A DNA stretch of 64,000 bases from CAYZED01 sp964477445 (GTDB taxonomy: Bacteria; Bacillota; Clostridia; Lutisporales; Lutisporaceae). Each line of letters starts with the position of its first letter. Positions within the stretch are counted from its first letter, which is position 1. A model generated the notes under the pieces. The model had not been told where the DNA came from, did not search any database, and saw only the letters and a program-made list of their open reading frames with translations. The DNA is taken from positions 8,612 through 72,611 of the forward strand of contig CAYZED010000010.1 in the NCBI GenBank assembly GCA_964477445.1, written 5' to 3'. Positions 1 through 7,605 of this stretch are shown here, in pieces. The position numbers were made by a program, and so were the translations under genes.

Positions 1-1
1 A

Positions 2-187
2 CACGCGCAAGGGGTTGAGGAGAGTATTATTATGACAAAAGGTAAGATCTCATTAACTGTGGGAGAAAAACAAATTCATTTATTTGAAGGAGACTCTGTA
101 CGTTATAAAGCAGATGTTCCACATGAATATAGTAATTACTCTGAGGCTGAAGCAGAATTCCAACAAATCATTTTTTATAAGAATTAA
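2..187 (+). CDS. C-terminal end of a cupin-domain (probably XRE-family) regulator, cut by the window edge
   Basis: An open frame enters from the left edge and ends at TAA 185-187, giving about 61 residues. It starts HAQGVEES and includes GDSVRYKADVPHEYSN. This matches the second half of a small cupin barrel, in which GD...F.AD.PH.Y.N is the usual closing motif. Such domains commonly form the ligand-binding C-terminus of HTH-XRE regulators of about 180 residues. The HTH part, if there is one, lies outside the window, so the regulator role is inferred from the family. There is an internal ATG at 32, but the cupin homology continues upstream of it, so it is not the start. Confidence 0.6.
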   Translation, partial: HAQGVEESIIMTKGKISLTVGEKQIHLFEGDSVRYKADVPHEYSNYSEAEAEFQQIIFYKN

Positions 188-322
188 ATTATTGATGAAT
201 TATTTTAACCTTTAAAGAAACTCATTTTTGAGACACAAAATAACAACTAAATTTGATGAATATCTTAGAAAGTTTGGTTATAATATATGCAAAGGATATA
301 AAAGATTAGGGGGTGAAATATA

Positions 323-751
323 ATGATAGAAGGCAGGAATGATTTCTTTATTTTAGATAATATTTTCAATATGAGTAATAATGTTAAGTATAAATTTAAT
401 AATTTAGTTAATGTACCAAATTTTGAACATATACATCCAGTTAAGCAGAAAAAAGTTTATGATATTGTTAATCTATTATTAAAGGATAATGTTGGTAGTT
501 ATATCACTGATATTATAGTATTTGGCAGTGCAACTACGCTCTTTTGTAGTAGCTTTAGTGATATTGATTTAATCGTTTTGGGAAATTTTGATGAGTTTTA
601 TCCAACTGTAAATCTACATGAATTTGGAGAAGTTGATTTATTTGGATATAATAAAGAATTATTTCTAGATGGCATGGAAAAAAATAATTTCTATAAAAAT
701 GCATGGGAGAAAGGGGTGCGAGTGTATGAGCAATTATCTTCACCTAGCTAA
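323..751 (+). CDS. MNT-type minimal nucleotidyltransferase, likely antitoxin of an MNT/HEPN pair
   Basis: 142 residues, with RBS GGGGG about 8 nt upstream of the ATG. The exact nucleotidyltransferase signature GS-x10-DxD is present (G68, S69, D80, D82), and a candidate third carboxylate is D105 in EVDLF. The fold is that of the polymerase-beta superfamily. In type VII toxin-antitoxin pairs such enzymes AMP-ylate the HEPN partner, and the next gene encodes a HEPN protein that starts inside this one (26-nt overlap). The first 60 residues are longer than in the smallest MNT proteins and I do not recognise them. The antitoxin role is inferred from the pairing. It could instead be a stand-alone nucleotidyltransferase. 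Confidence 0.75.
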   Translation: MIEGRNDFFILDNIFNMSNNVKYKFNNLVNVPNFEHIHPVKQKKVYDIVNLLLKDNVGSYITDIIVFGSATTLFCSSFSDIDLIVLGNFDEFYPTVNLHEFGEVDLFGYNKELFLDGMEKNNFYKNAWEKGVRVYEQLSSPS

Positions 752-1109
752 AAGTGATTTGAAATTTGCAAATTTTGGTCTTACGAATTGTACAGATGAA
801 GTAGAAATTAATTATGCGGCGTATCATGTTAATCAAGCAATTGAAAAAATAATCAAAGCACTTTTAGAACTAAGCGGGAATGATTTAACTGATAGAAAAT
901 ACAGAACGCATGATATAGGCTATTTAATTTCATGTCTTCCTCAAGGAACTCAAGTACCCAATTTAATTATTGAGAGGAAATTTGAAATTATTAGATGGGT
1001 CTCTGAACCAAGATATAATGTAAGTTTCAGACAATCTAAAGAAGATGTTCTAATTATCTATGATACGACCTTAGAATGGCTTAATCAAATTATAATGAGT
1101 TTGGTTTGA
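726..1109 (+). CDS. HEPN-domain protein, likely toxin partner of the MNT gene
   Basis: 127 residues from ATG 726. I prefer this start because GAAAGGGG lies about 9 nt upstream; an ATG at 669 in the same frame would give a poorer, longer overlap. The PF05168-like HEPN pattern is visible: YHVNQAIEKIIKALL (helix) and RTHDIGYLI. An R-x4-H spacing occurs at R57-H62, but the classic RX4HXY ribonuclease motif of HepT is not obvious near the C-terminus. RNase activity is therefore uncertain. The overlap with the MNT gene implies translational coupling. It could be a non-catalytic HEPN partner that positions substrate for the nucleotidyltransferase. Confidence 0.72.
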   Translation: MSNYLHLAKSDLKFANFGLTNCTDEVEINYAAYHVNQAIEKIIKALLELSGNDLTDRKYRTHDIGYLISCLPQGTQVPNLIIERKFEIIRWVSEPRYNVSFRQSKEDVLIIYDTTLEWLNQIIMSLV

Positions 1110-1114
1110 CACAC

Positions 1115-1145
1115 TCTAACACTCCCTAACACTCCCTAACACACT
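1115..1145. repeat. 10-bp tandem repeat just after the HEPN stop codon
   Basis: About three copies of CTAACACTCC, the last one degenerate, start 5 nt after the TGA at 1107-1109. It is one of a family of short tandem duplications placed just after stop codons in this window. Confidence 0.8.
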
Positions 1146-1237
1146 TCCAACGGTCTTATATATGAACATAAGTTAAGTCTTATTGGTTAAGACTTGGGAA
1201 CGATTAATATTGGCTATTGAACTGATAAACAGTGTGG

Positions 1238-1288
1238 TATAATTTAATGGAATCTGTATATGCTAAACAATATACAGATTCTATTTTT
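1238..1288 (+). promoter_or_regulatory. Extended -10 promoter followed at once by a perfect hairpin and T-run
   Basis: TGG-TATAAT (box at 1238-1243) is a good extended -10, with a weak TTGAAC 15 nt upstream. The expected start of transcription falls at about 1250, exactly where a perfect 12-bp inverted repeat begins (arms 1250-1261 and 1270-1281, 8-nt loop), followed by TATTTTT. The RNA would begin inside a terminator-like stem 40 nt before the phosphodiesterase start codon. It may be an attenuator, a 5' stabilising hairpin, or a terminator for upstream transcription. Confidence 0.55.
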
Positions 1289-1320
1289 GTTCAAAAATCT
1301 CTTACAAAGGACGTGTATCT

Positions 1321-2826
1321 TTGTCTAAAGAATTTAAACATGTAATAGTTATATCGTTTGACAGTTTGTCATCATTTGATTTTGAATTATTAAAAAACTT
1401 ACCGAATTTTAGTAAGCTCCTAAAAAAAAGCTTCTTTTGTCCATATGTTAAAACCGTTTATCCTTCTTTAACATACCCTGCGCATGTTTCTATATCCACA
1501 GGGAAGTTGCCAAATGAGCATGGTGTTATTAATAACACGAGAAGGCAGTATAATTCTAATGATCCAGATTGGTTTTGGCTGAGTTCTTATATAAAAGATG
1601 AAACGATATTCGACCTTGCGACGCAGTCAGGGAAAAGTGTAGCAGCACTTTTGTGGCCGGTAACAGGTAGAGCAAAAATAAAATATAATATGCCTGAGGT
1701 TTTCCCTAACAGATGGTGGAGGAGTCAAATAGTTTTATCGCTCATTAATGGATCGATAGCTTTTCAGTTTATGATGAACTTGAAATATGGTAAGCATAGA
1801 GATGGAAAGAAACAGCCTGGGCTGGATGACTTTACACACCATGTTTTTCTTGACACGATAAAAGAGAAGAAGCCAGAACTCACAATGGTTCATTTTACGG
1901 ATTTAGATACACACAGACATCTATATGGAAACTTTTCAACTGAGGCAAATAAGGCATTGATTAGACATGACGAGCGACTTGGTGATGTTTTGAGGTTGCT
2001 TGATGCAGAAGAAATGCTTGAAAACACAGCATTAGTTGTTCTTGGTGATCATGCAAGCGTTGATGCCAGTCATGTAATTAAACTTAATGTACTCCTTAAA
2101 GAAAAGGGATTTTTGAAAATAAATGAAAAGGGTGACTTAGTTTCATTTAGGTATATTGTAAAGAGTTGTGACGGCTCGGCGTACATCTATAAAAGCGAAG
2201 AACAAGAAGATAAAAACGCCGCAATAAAAAACAAGAGCGCTGAGCGAGAAAATGATACAGATACAGATACTGATACTGATAGAAAAAATCTCATTAGTTT
2301 ATTAGAAGAATTTCGTGAGAAAAATCCTTGCATTAAAGAAATTATTCCAAAGGAAAAATCTGCAGAATTAGGATTTGATTCAGAGTGCGAATATATACTT
2401 GAAGCAGCAAATGGATACTATTTCATGGATGGGTTTTTAGGAGAAGTAATAGAATCTGTAGAAGGGAAAAATGGTTATGGCATCCATTATATGAAATCAA
2501 CTCACGGATACTCACCAGAGAAGCCCGGTTATGGAACGGTATTTATAGTTTCTACTGATTTAGATGAAGTAATGTATCCAACTGTAAAAAAAATTGAGGC
2601 ACCCCAGACTCTGAAAGATTTTATTAAAGACAAAAATGTCGAAGAGACAGATTCTATCAAGATAAAAGTAGACGATGATAGTGATGAAAATTGTGATGAA
2701 ATTTATAAAGATGATATTGATGATAGTGATGACTATGGCGATGACTATGATGATGGAGTCGAGCTTAGCAATAAGAAATTAACAGATGAATTTTATGTAA
2801 TCAAGGAGCTATTAGGATTAAAATAA
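1321..2826 (+). CDS. Alkaline-phosphatase-superfamily phosphodiesterase / nucleotide pyrophosphatase-like
   Basis: 501 residues from TTG 1321; AAAGGA lies about 11 nt upstream and no better start is visible. It has the metal-binding and catalytic layout of type I phosphodiesterases/NPPs: D14 in SFDSLS, nucleophile T51 in YPSLTYPAHVSIS, FTDLDTHRH near 192-200, GDH at 242-244, and a late His in STHGYSP. The fold hydrolyses phosphodiester or pyrophosphate bonds; the substrate is unknown. There is no signal peptide, which is unusual for NPPs. Two acidic low-complexity inserts stand out: a DT run near residues 312-320 encoded by a 6-bp tandem repeat, and an Asp-rich stretch near 452-485. The gene starts a run with two MFS permeases and tadA. 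Confidence 0.8.
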   Translation: MSKEFKHVIVISFDSLSSFDFELLKNLPNFSKLLKKSFFCPYVKTVYPSLTYPAHVSISTGKLPNEHGVINNTRRQYNSNDPDWFWLSSYIKDETIFDLATQSGKSVAALLWPVTGRAKIKYNMPEVFPNRWWRSQIVLSLINGSIAFQFMMNLKYGKHRDGKKQPGLDDFTHHVFLDTIKEKKPELTMVHFTDLDTHRHLYGNFSTEANKALIRHDERLGDVLRLLDAEEMLENTALVVLGDHASVDASHVIKLNVLLKEKGFLKINEKGDLVSFRYIVKSCDGSAYIYKSEEQEDKNAAIKNKSAERENDTDTDTDTDRKNLISLLEEFREKNPCIKEIIPKEKSAELGFDSECEYILEAANGYYFMDGFLGEVIESVEGKNGYGIHYMKSTHGYSPEKPGYGTVFIVSTDLDEVMYPTVKKIEAPQTLKDFIKDKNVEETDSIKIKVDDDSDENCDEIYKDDIDDSDDYGDDYDDGVELSNKKLTDEFYVIKELLGLK

Positions 2827-2845
2827 TATTATTTTGGAGGCAAAA

Positions 2846-4105
2846 ATGTTTGGATTGAGTAAGATTGAACGAAGTTGGGTGTTCTATGATTGGGCAAATT
2901 CTGCATACAGCATGGCTATTACTTCCACAATTTTTCCGCTTTTCTTTAAGGCTGTTTTCGTTGCAAATGGTGGGTCCACAGTTAATTCCACTGCCTACTG
3001 GGGGTATGCAAACTCTTTAGCCACGCTTTTAGTAGCTGTTATTGCTCCAATTTTGGGGACGATGGCCGATTACAAAGGCAACAAAATGAAATTCTTCAAG
3101 TTCTTTGTTACGCTGGGTATTGGGACTACAGCGCTTTTAGCATTTGTTCCTGATGCTTCATGGTATTTCCTTATAGGAGTTTATGTTCTTACCGTAATAG
3201 GATTCAATGGAAGTTTGATATTCTATGACGCTTTTTTGGTAGATGTTACGCCTTCTGAGAGAATGGATAGAGTTTCAACGATGGGGTATGGGATGGGATA
3301 TGTCGGAAGTACAATTCCTTTTATAGCATCGATTGGATTAGTAATTTTGGCTCAAATGGAGATAGTTCCGTTCAGCGTTGGTTTTGCGAGTCGCATTGCG
3401 TTTGTTATAACGGCAATTTGGTGGGGTGTATTTACAATTCCTATGTTAAAAAATGTAAAACAACTTTTTGGGATAGCAATAGAAAAGGATATTGTTCTTA
3501 ACAGTTTTAGAAGGATTGGTGAAACTTTTAGAAATATTAGTCAACACAAAAATCTTTTTATATTTATGATAGCTTATTTCTTCTACATTGATGGCGTTGA
3601 TACTATAATAAAAATGGCCACTTCGTATGGTTCAGATTTAGGTATTAGTACCACAAATCTACTTATTATACTTTTGGTTACGCAGTTTGTAGCATTCCCA
3701 TTTGCGATTTTGTATGGAAGATTAGCAGAAAAATTCTCCGCTAAAAAAATGTTGCTATTCGGAGTTTTTGTTTATGCCGGAATTTGCATATATGCATATT
3801 TTCTAAAAACGGTTTTAGATTTCTGGATACTTGCTATGTTAGTCGGAACATCTCAGGGGGGGATTCAGGCACTAAGTCGTTCGTATTTTGGCAAATTAGT
3901 ACCAAAAGAAAATTCAAATGAGTTTTTCGGTTTTTATAATATTTTCGGGAAGTTCGCAGCAATCATGGGACCTTTTATGATGGGATTTTTCACACAATTA
4001 ACTGGTCAAACAAATTTCGGCGTATTGAGTCTGGTTTTGCTCTTCATCATAGGGGGGACATTACTTCTCTTTGTAAAAGAAGAGAAAAAAACTATTTCAA
4101 TTTAA
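2846..4105 (+). CDS. MFS transporter, UMF1/Atg22-like family
   Basis: 419 residues from ATG 2846, preceded by GGAGG at 2836-2840; an upstream TTG lies in the Shine-Dalgarno itself. The N-terminus WVFYDWANSAYSM is the hallmark of the UMF1 (vacuole effluxer Atg22-like) branch of the major facilitator superfamily. About 12 hydrophobic segments are visible. It begins 19 nt after the phosphodiesterase gene, so the two are probably co-transcribed. The substrate is unknown; export or import of a product of the upstream enzyme is only inference. Confidence 0.85.
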   Translation: MFGLSKIERSWVFYDWANSAYSMAITSTIFPLFFKAVFVANGGSTVNSTAYWGYANSLATLLVAVIAPILGTMADYKGNKMKFFKFFVTLGIGTTALLAFVPDASWYFLIGVYVLTVIGFNGSLIFYDAFLVDVTPSERMDRVSTMGYGMGYVGSTIPFIASIGLVILAQMEIVPFSVGFASRIAFVITAIWWGVFTIPMLKNVKQLFGIAIEKDIVLNSFRRIGETFRNISQHKNLFIFMIAYFFYIDGVDTIIKMATSYGSDLGISTTNLLIILLVTQFVAFPFAILYGRLAEKFSAKKMLLFGVFVYAGICIYAYFLKTVLDFWILAMLVGTSQGGIQALSRSYFGKLVPKENSNEFFGFYNIFGKFAAIMGPFMMGFFTQLTGQTNFGVLSLVLLFIIGGTLLLFVKEEKKTISI

Positions 4106-4147
4106 TGAATATAGGGCAAAGTTAAAACATTTATTTATGGGATAAAC

Positions 4148-5425
4148 ATGGCGAAGCAGCCTCTTTACAAGTATCAGGAAGGAACACTTTTTTACATGGA
4201 CAAAAAAAAGCAATTATTATTATTTCTTTTCGTGGCAGTTTTTTTAGGGATTGCCCAAAGCATTGATTCAGCAGTGCTAAATAATTATCTTAGCGACACA
4301 TACCACATAACAGTTTCTCAAAGAACACTACTGGAATTTCCACGAGAATTACCTGGATTTTTAGTGGTTTTTATAGCGGCCGCGCTTATTTCATTAGGGG
4401 ATGTAAGAATAGCAGCCGTTGCAAACATAGCAGCGGCAATAGGTATGCTCGGAATGGGTCTTTTGTCACCTGATTTTAATGTATTATTCATTTGGTTATT
4501 GCTATACAGTGCGGGTCAACATGTCTACATGCCAATGTCTAATAGCATAGCGATGAATTTGTCCACGCGGGAGAACATGGGAAAGGTTCTCGGACGGATT
4601 AACGGATTAAACACAGCCGCATTTTTAGTAACAAGTATCATCCTGGCGCTAATTTTTAGATTTTTGAAATTGGATTATAAGATTGCATTTGGTATTGGAG
4701 CCACGGCGTTATTTATCGCGGGGCTAATAGTTTTCAGGATGGAGTCTCATAAAGTTAAAACAAAACGCGCGATACTTATAAGAAAAGAGTATAAACTTTT
4801 CTATTATCTAAGTATAGTATTTGGCGCAAGAAAGCAGATATTTATCACGTTTGGGCCTTGGGTTTTGATTAAAGTGTTCGGACAAGGGGTATCAACTTTT
4901 GCTATTCTAGGGTTTATTATTGCTGGAATGGGAATGTTCATTAAACCATGGATAGGGTCTTTAATTGACAAAAAAGGCGAAAAATTCGTTTTAATGGCTG
5001 AGGCAATAGGGTTAGTAGTGGTTTGTACTGGATACGCTACAGCGCTAGGCATAGAGGGACTGACTGGTATAAAGAGCGTGGCATTAATATTAACATGCGG
5101 ATTTTTCGTCGCGGATCAAGTTTTGGCAGCAGCTTCTATGGCCAGGTCAACTTATTTAAAGAAAATCGCCTTAAACCAAGAAGATGTTTCGCCTACTCTC
5201 TCAATGGGGATTAGTATGGATCACGTCGTATCAATGATAATTCCACTCTTAGGAGGATTAGTTTGGAATGCATTTGGATATGAATATGTTTTTTTACTGG
5301 GCACAATAATAGCGGTTTTTAATTTCTTCTTAGCAAGACGAATTAAAACAGATAATCACGAATCTTTTCAAGAACTAATTATGGAATCTCCTGATACAGC
5401 AGAAATGGGGGTTCTAAAAGATTGA
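4148..5425 (+). CDS. MFS transporter
   Basis: 425 residues with about 12 transmembrane segments, a charged loop KVKTKRAILIRKEYK between the two halves, and a loop motif GSLIDKKGEKF like the MFS motif A. The start is uncertain: ATG 4148 has only a weak GGGA upstream, whereas ATG 4196 (MDKKKQLLL) has GGAAGGAA before it and sits at the edge of the first membrane helix. The gene overlaps tadA by 4 nt, so it is translationally coupled. Substrate not predictable. Confidence 0.82.
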   Translation: MAKQPLYKYQEGTLFYMDKKKQLLLFLFVAVFLGIAQSIDSAVLNNYLSDTYHITVSQRTLLEFPRELPGFLVVFIAAALISLGDVRIAAVANIAAAIGMLGMGLLSPDFNVLFIWLLLYSAGQHVYMPMSNSIAMNLSTRENMGKVLGRINGLNTAAFLVTSIILALIFRFLKLDYKIAFGIGATALFIAGLIVFRMESHKVKTKRAILIRKEYKLFYYLSIVFGARKQIFITFGPWVLIKVFGQGVSTFAILGFIIAGMGMFIKPWIGSLIDKKGEKFVLMAEAIGLVVVCTGYATALGIEGLTGIKSVALILTCGFFVADQVLAAASMARSTYLKKIALNQEDVSPTLSMGISMDHVVSMIIPLLGGLVWNAFGYEYVFLLGTIIAVFNFFLARRIKTDNHESFQELIMESPDTAEMGVLKD

Positions 5426-5886
5426 TTCGCTACGGTGATGAATATTTTATGTCGCTTGCTTTGGAAGAAGCAAAAAAAGCACTTTTAGCGGATGAAGTTC
5501 CAGTAGGTGCTGTGGTAATAAAAGACGGAATAGTAATCGGCAGGGGATATAATCTAAAAGAATCAAACAAATCGGCACTTGATCATGCCGAAATTATCGC
5601 TCTTCAAGACGCATGTAAGAATTTAGGTGGATGGAGATTGAATGGTTGCAGTATCTACGTTACGCTTGAACCTTGCCCTATGTGCGCAGGTGCGATAGTA
5701 CAGTCTAGATTGGATAGACTAGTATTTGGAGCTTTTGACCCTAAGAGTGGAGCTTGTGGTTCTAAACTTAATTTAATCTCTGGTTTTGAATGGAATCATA
5801 AAGTAGAAATCGACGGAGGACTTTTGGAAGACGAGTGTGGCGAAATTCTAAAAGAATACTTCAAAGAGAAGAGGGCTCGAACATAA
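5422..5886 (+). CDS. tadA: tRNA-specific adenosine(34) deaminase TadA
   Basis: 154 residues. It carries the zinc/catalytic deaminase motifs DHAEIIAL (HAE) and EPCPMCAGA (PCxxC), and the usual start DEYFMSLALEEAKKA, which supports TTG 5422 over the internal ATG 5449. TadA converts A34 to inosine in the anticodon of tRNA-Arg(ACG) and is essential in most bacteria. Length and motif spacing are normal. The start overlaps the preceding permease gene by 4 nt (TTGA), so expression is probably coupled to the operon beginning at 1321. Confidence 0.92.
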   Translation: MIRYGDEYFMSLALEEAKKALLADEVPVGAVVIKDGIVIGRGYNLKESNKSALDHAEIIALQDACKNLGGWRLNGCSIYVTLEPCPMCAGAIVQSRLDRLVFGAFDPKSGACGSKLNLISGFEWNHKVEIDGGLLEDECGEILKEYFKEKRART

Positions 5887-5907
5887 GCGCATACTAAATA
5901 CATATAG

Positions 5908-5942
5908 AATAACTAACGAGAATAACTAACGAGAATAACTAA
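5908..5942. repeat. 13-bp tandem repeat downstream of tadA
   Basis: Two full copies and one partial copy of AATAACTAACGAG, starting 21 nt after the tadA stop codon. No gene is present between tadA and the tRNA-Ser promoter. Confidence 0.85.
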
Positions 5943-5957
5943 GTAAGAAAGTTGGCA

Positions 5958-5986
5958 TTGACGAAACTAGAATATTCATTTATTAT
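5958..5986 (+). promoter_or_regulatory. Sigma-A-type promoter of tRNA-Ser
   Basis: TTGACG (5958-5963), a 17-nt spacer, then TATTAT (5981-5986). Transcription would start about 20 nt before the mature tRNA. Confidence 0.7.
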
Positions 5987-6012
5987 TTAATAGCGATATA
6001 CATAATTCACAC

Positions 6013-6103
6013 GGAGGAGTATCGAAGTGGTTGTAACGGCCCTGACTCGAAATCAGGTTGTCATGAAAGTGGCACGAGGGTTCGAATCCCTCCTCCTCCG
6101 CCA
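6013..6103 (+). tRNA. tRNA-Ser (anticodon CGA)
   Basis: A class II tRNA. The acceptor GGAGGAG pairs with CTCCTCC. The anticodon arm CTGACTCGAAATCAG carries CGA, which reads UCG. A long variable arm follows, then a T-arm GAGGG-TTCGAAT-CCCTC, discriminator G, and an encoded CCA. It has its own promoter at 5958 and terminator at 6113. The long reverse-strand open frame over it, ending GGIRTLVPLS, is a well-known artefact of tRNA-Ser and not a gene. Confidence 0.97.
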
Positions 6104-6112
6104 TAACGCATT

Positions 6113-6143
6113 AAAAAAGCTGTCTGCTTGCAGATAACTTTTT
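6113..6143 (+). terminator. Intrinsic terminator of tRNA-Ser
   Basis: Stem AAAGCTGTCTGC with GCAGATAACTTT (one mismatch, one G-U pair), ending in TTTTT, 10 nt after the CCA. Confidence 0.65.
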
Positions 6144-6160
6144 CTAATGGAGCAAAACAG

Positions 6161-6296
6161 AAGAGGGAATCGAACCCGAGAGGGTGAGGCGCAAGGAATA
6201 TTGAGAATATTCCGCGCCGAATTAGCACTGAAAGTGCGTAGGAATTCCGAAAAAAGTGAAAAGAGGAATTCGCGAATCCCTCCTCCTCCGCCATAA
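6161..6296. repeat. Structured element whose ends copy the tRNA-Ser T-arm and 3' end
   Basis: The right end (6273-6296) repeats 24 bases of the tRNA-Ser 3' part, including CCA and three following bases (6083-6106), exactly 190 bp downstream. The left end has an inverted T-arm-like GAGGGAATCGAACCC (6163-6177). Between them are two perfect hairpins, GGAATATT-GAG-AATATTCC and GCACT-GAA-AGTGC, plus GGAATTCC. Terminal inverted ends around stable hairpins suggest a small non-autonomous mobile or palindromic element, or an attachment-site remnant. No coding sequence was found in it. Confidence 0.6.
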
Positions 6297-6332
6297 AGAT
6301 TTTAAGTAAAAAAACGCGAATTATCAACTATT

Positions 6333-6677
6333 TTGGGGGTGAACGAAATTTTATTTCAGAAGCATCTCAAGATGGTTTTTATTTTTATATTGGTTTTCGC
6401 TATAACTTATTTTGTTTTTAGGGGATGTCCAATAAGGTATTTATTTGGGATTCCATGTCCTAGTTGTGGAATGACTAGATCCATGTTTTCGTTGTTATCT
6501 CTTGACTTTAAAGGATACATGAAATTTAATCCCATGGCCATTTTCGCAATTATTGCTTTAGGCTTAGCTATACATAGAGAGAAAATTAATAATAAGAAAG
6601 TAACAGATATTATAGTCATAATTATTTCTTGTTCTATATTTCTGTTCTATATTTTGAGATATACGTTCAATTTGTAG
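6333..6677 (+). CDS. DUF2752 family membrane protein
   Basis: 114 residues at most. It contains the DUF2752 signature CPIRYLFGIPCPSCGMTRS with three cysteines, followed by DFKGYMKFNPMA, flanked by hydrophobic helices (about three). The function of the family is unknown; these small proteins often sit beside TM2-domain proteins, as here. The start is unclear: TTG 6333 lies within a GGGGGTG that looks like the Shine-Dalgarno, ATT 6348 would be ideally spaced but rare, and ATG 6372 is far away. It begins about 36 nt after the tRNA-Ser mimic element. Confidence 0.75.
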   Translation: MGVNEILFQKHLKMVFIFILVFAITYFVFRGCPIRYLFGIPCPSCGMTRSMFSLLSLDFKGYMKFNPMAIFAIIALGLAIHREKINNKKVTDIIVIIISCSIFLFYILRYTFNL

Positions 6678-6821
6678 TTTTAAGAATATTTTATACATTT
6701 ATTGAATATTTTTTAATTTTACTGTGTTGTAAAATTAAGGTGTTTAGGATATAATTGAATCGTATTCAAATTATTTCATTTTTCGGATATTGGTTGTAAA
6801 AATAAAAATTGGAGGAACGTT

Positions 6822-7157
6822 ATGGATTCACAAAAAGTTGATATGTTTATTATCACAAATCAAAAGTATTTTCCATCAGAAAAAATTATGTATCTAAGAG
6901 AAAAGTTATCTTCAATGGATGAAAACAAATTTTCGTTGATTGCCTCAGTCGAGTTAAAAGACCCAACAACTCTACTGCTTATTTCAATATTTCTTGGTTC
7001 GTTGGGGATTGATAGGTTCATGATCGGTGACATAGGAATGGGAATATTGAAATTGTTAACGCTTGGTCTTTGCGGCATTCTAACAATTATTGACTGGTTT
7101 ACAATATCCAAGAAAACGAAAGAATTGAACTTCAATAATTTAATGATGATTATTTAG
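6822..7157 (+). CDS. TM2-domain membrane protein
   Basis: 111 residues, RBS TTGGAGGAA. The C-terminal half is a TM2 domain: helix LLLISIFLGSLGIDRFMIGD, then GILKLLTLGLCGILTIIDWF, with the family's GxxGxDRFxxGD turn. The N-terminal ~50 residues are a soluble helix-rich region common in bacterial TM2 proteins. The biochemical role is unknown. It pairs with the DUF2752 gene upstream, as commonly found in Firmicutes, and is followed by a strong terminator. Confidence 0.82.
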   Translation: MDSQKVDMFIITNQKYFPSEKIMYLREKLSSMDENKFSLIASVELKDPTTLLLISIFLGSLGIDRFMIGDIGMGILKLLTLGLCGILTIIDWFTISKKTKELNFNNLMMII

Positions 7158-7184
7158 GGATATTTAAACGGAAAACAAATATGC

Positions 7185-7236
7185 GGGGATGTGATTTGGT
7201 TTTGTAAAAAACTTTTGTCACATCTCCTATTTTTTT
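7185..7236 (+). terminator. Intrinsic terminator after the TM2 gene
   Basis: A 10-bp stem GGGGATGTGA / TCACATCTCC (one G-U pair) with a 23-nt loop, followed by TATTTTTTT. Confidence 0.75.
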
Positions 7237-7272
7237 GGAGTATAACGACAACATATTGCTAGCTAATATCTA

Positions 7273-7301
7273 TTGAAATAATAGCAGAATTATTGCATAA
7301 T
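7273..7301 (+). promoter_or_regulatory. Promoter of the toxin-antitoxin operon
   Basis: TTGAAA (7273-7278), 17 nt, CATAAT (7296-7301), 34 nt before the antitoxin start. Phd/YefM antitoxins usually repress their own promoter; no clear operator palindrome was confirmed. Confidence 0.5.
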
Positions 7302-7335
7302 AATAATATAATAATTAATCGGAGGAATAAAGTAT

Positions 7336-7605
7336 ATGATAATCAAATCTTCAACGACTCTTAGAAATGACTATGTCACGATATCTAATCTAGCACATGA
7401 AGCAGCAGAACCTATATATATAACAAAAAATGGCGAAGGTGACATCGTTGTTATGAGTATAGAGGCTTTTGAAAAGAGAGAGCAAGTCTTAAAACTACGT
7501 GCCAAAATAATGGCTGCAGAAAATTCAAGATTAGTTGGTGCACCAACTATTTCAGCGGAAGTTGCAAGGAAGCGAATTGAGGAAAAATATAATGCCAAAG
7601 GCTAA
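7336..7605 (+). CDS. Phd/YefM family antitoxin
   Basis: 89 residues, RBS CGGAGGAA. The fold signature is typical: TTLRNDYVTISNLAHEAAEP, then PIYITKNGEGDIVVMSIEAFE, a strand-turn-strand with the conserved ITKNG...VVMS. The C-terminal tail (SAEVARKRIEEKY) would neutralise the toxin. The stop codon lies 14 nt inside the toxin gene, so the two are coupled. It would bind the ParE-like partner and act as an autorepressor, as known for the family. Confidence 0.88.
   Translation: MIIKSSTTLRNDYVTISNLAHEAAEPIYITKNGEGDIVVMSIEAFEKREQVLKLRAKIMAAENSRLVGAPTISAEVARKRIEEKYNAKG

Noticed and set aside
6061..6327. Reverse-strand open frame over the tRNA-Ser region ending GGIRTLVPLS
   Set aside because: This is the well-known false protein produced by translating the complement of a tRNA-Ser gene and its repeated 3' end.
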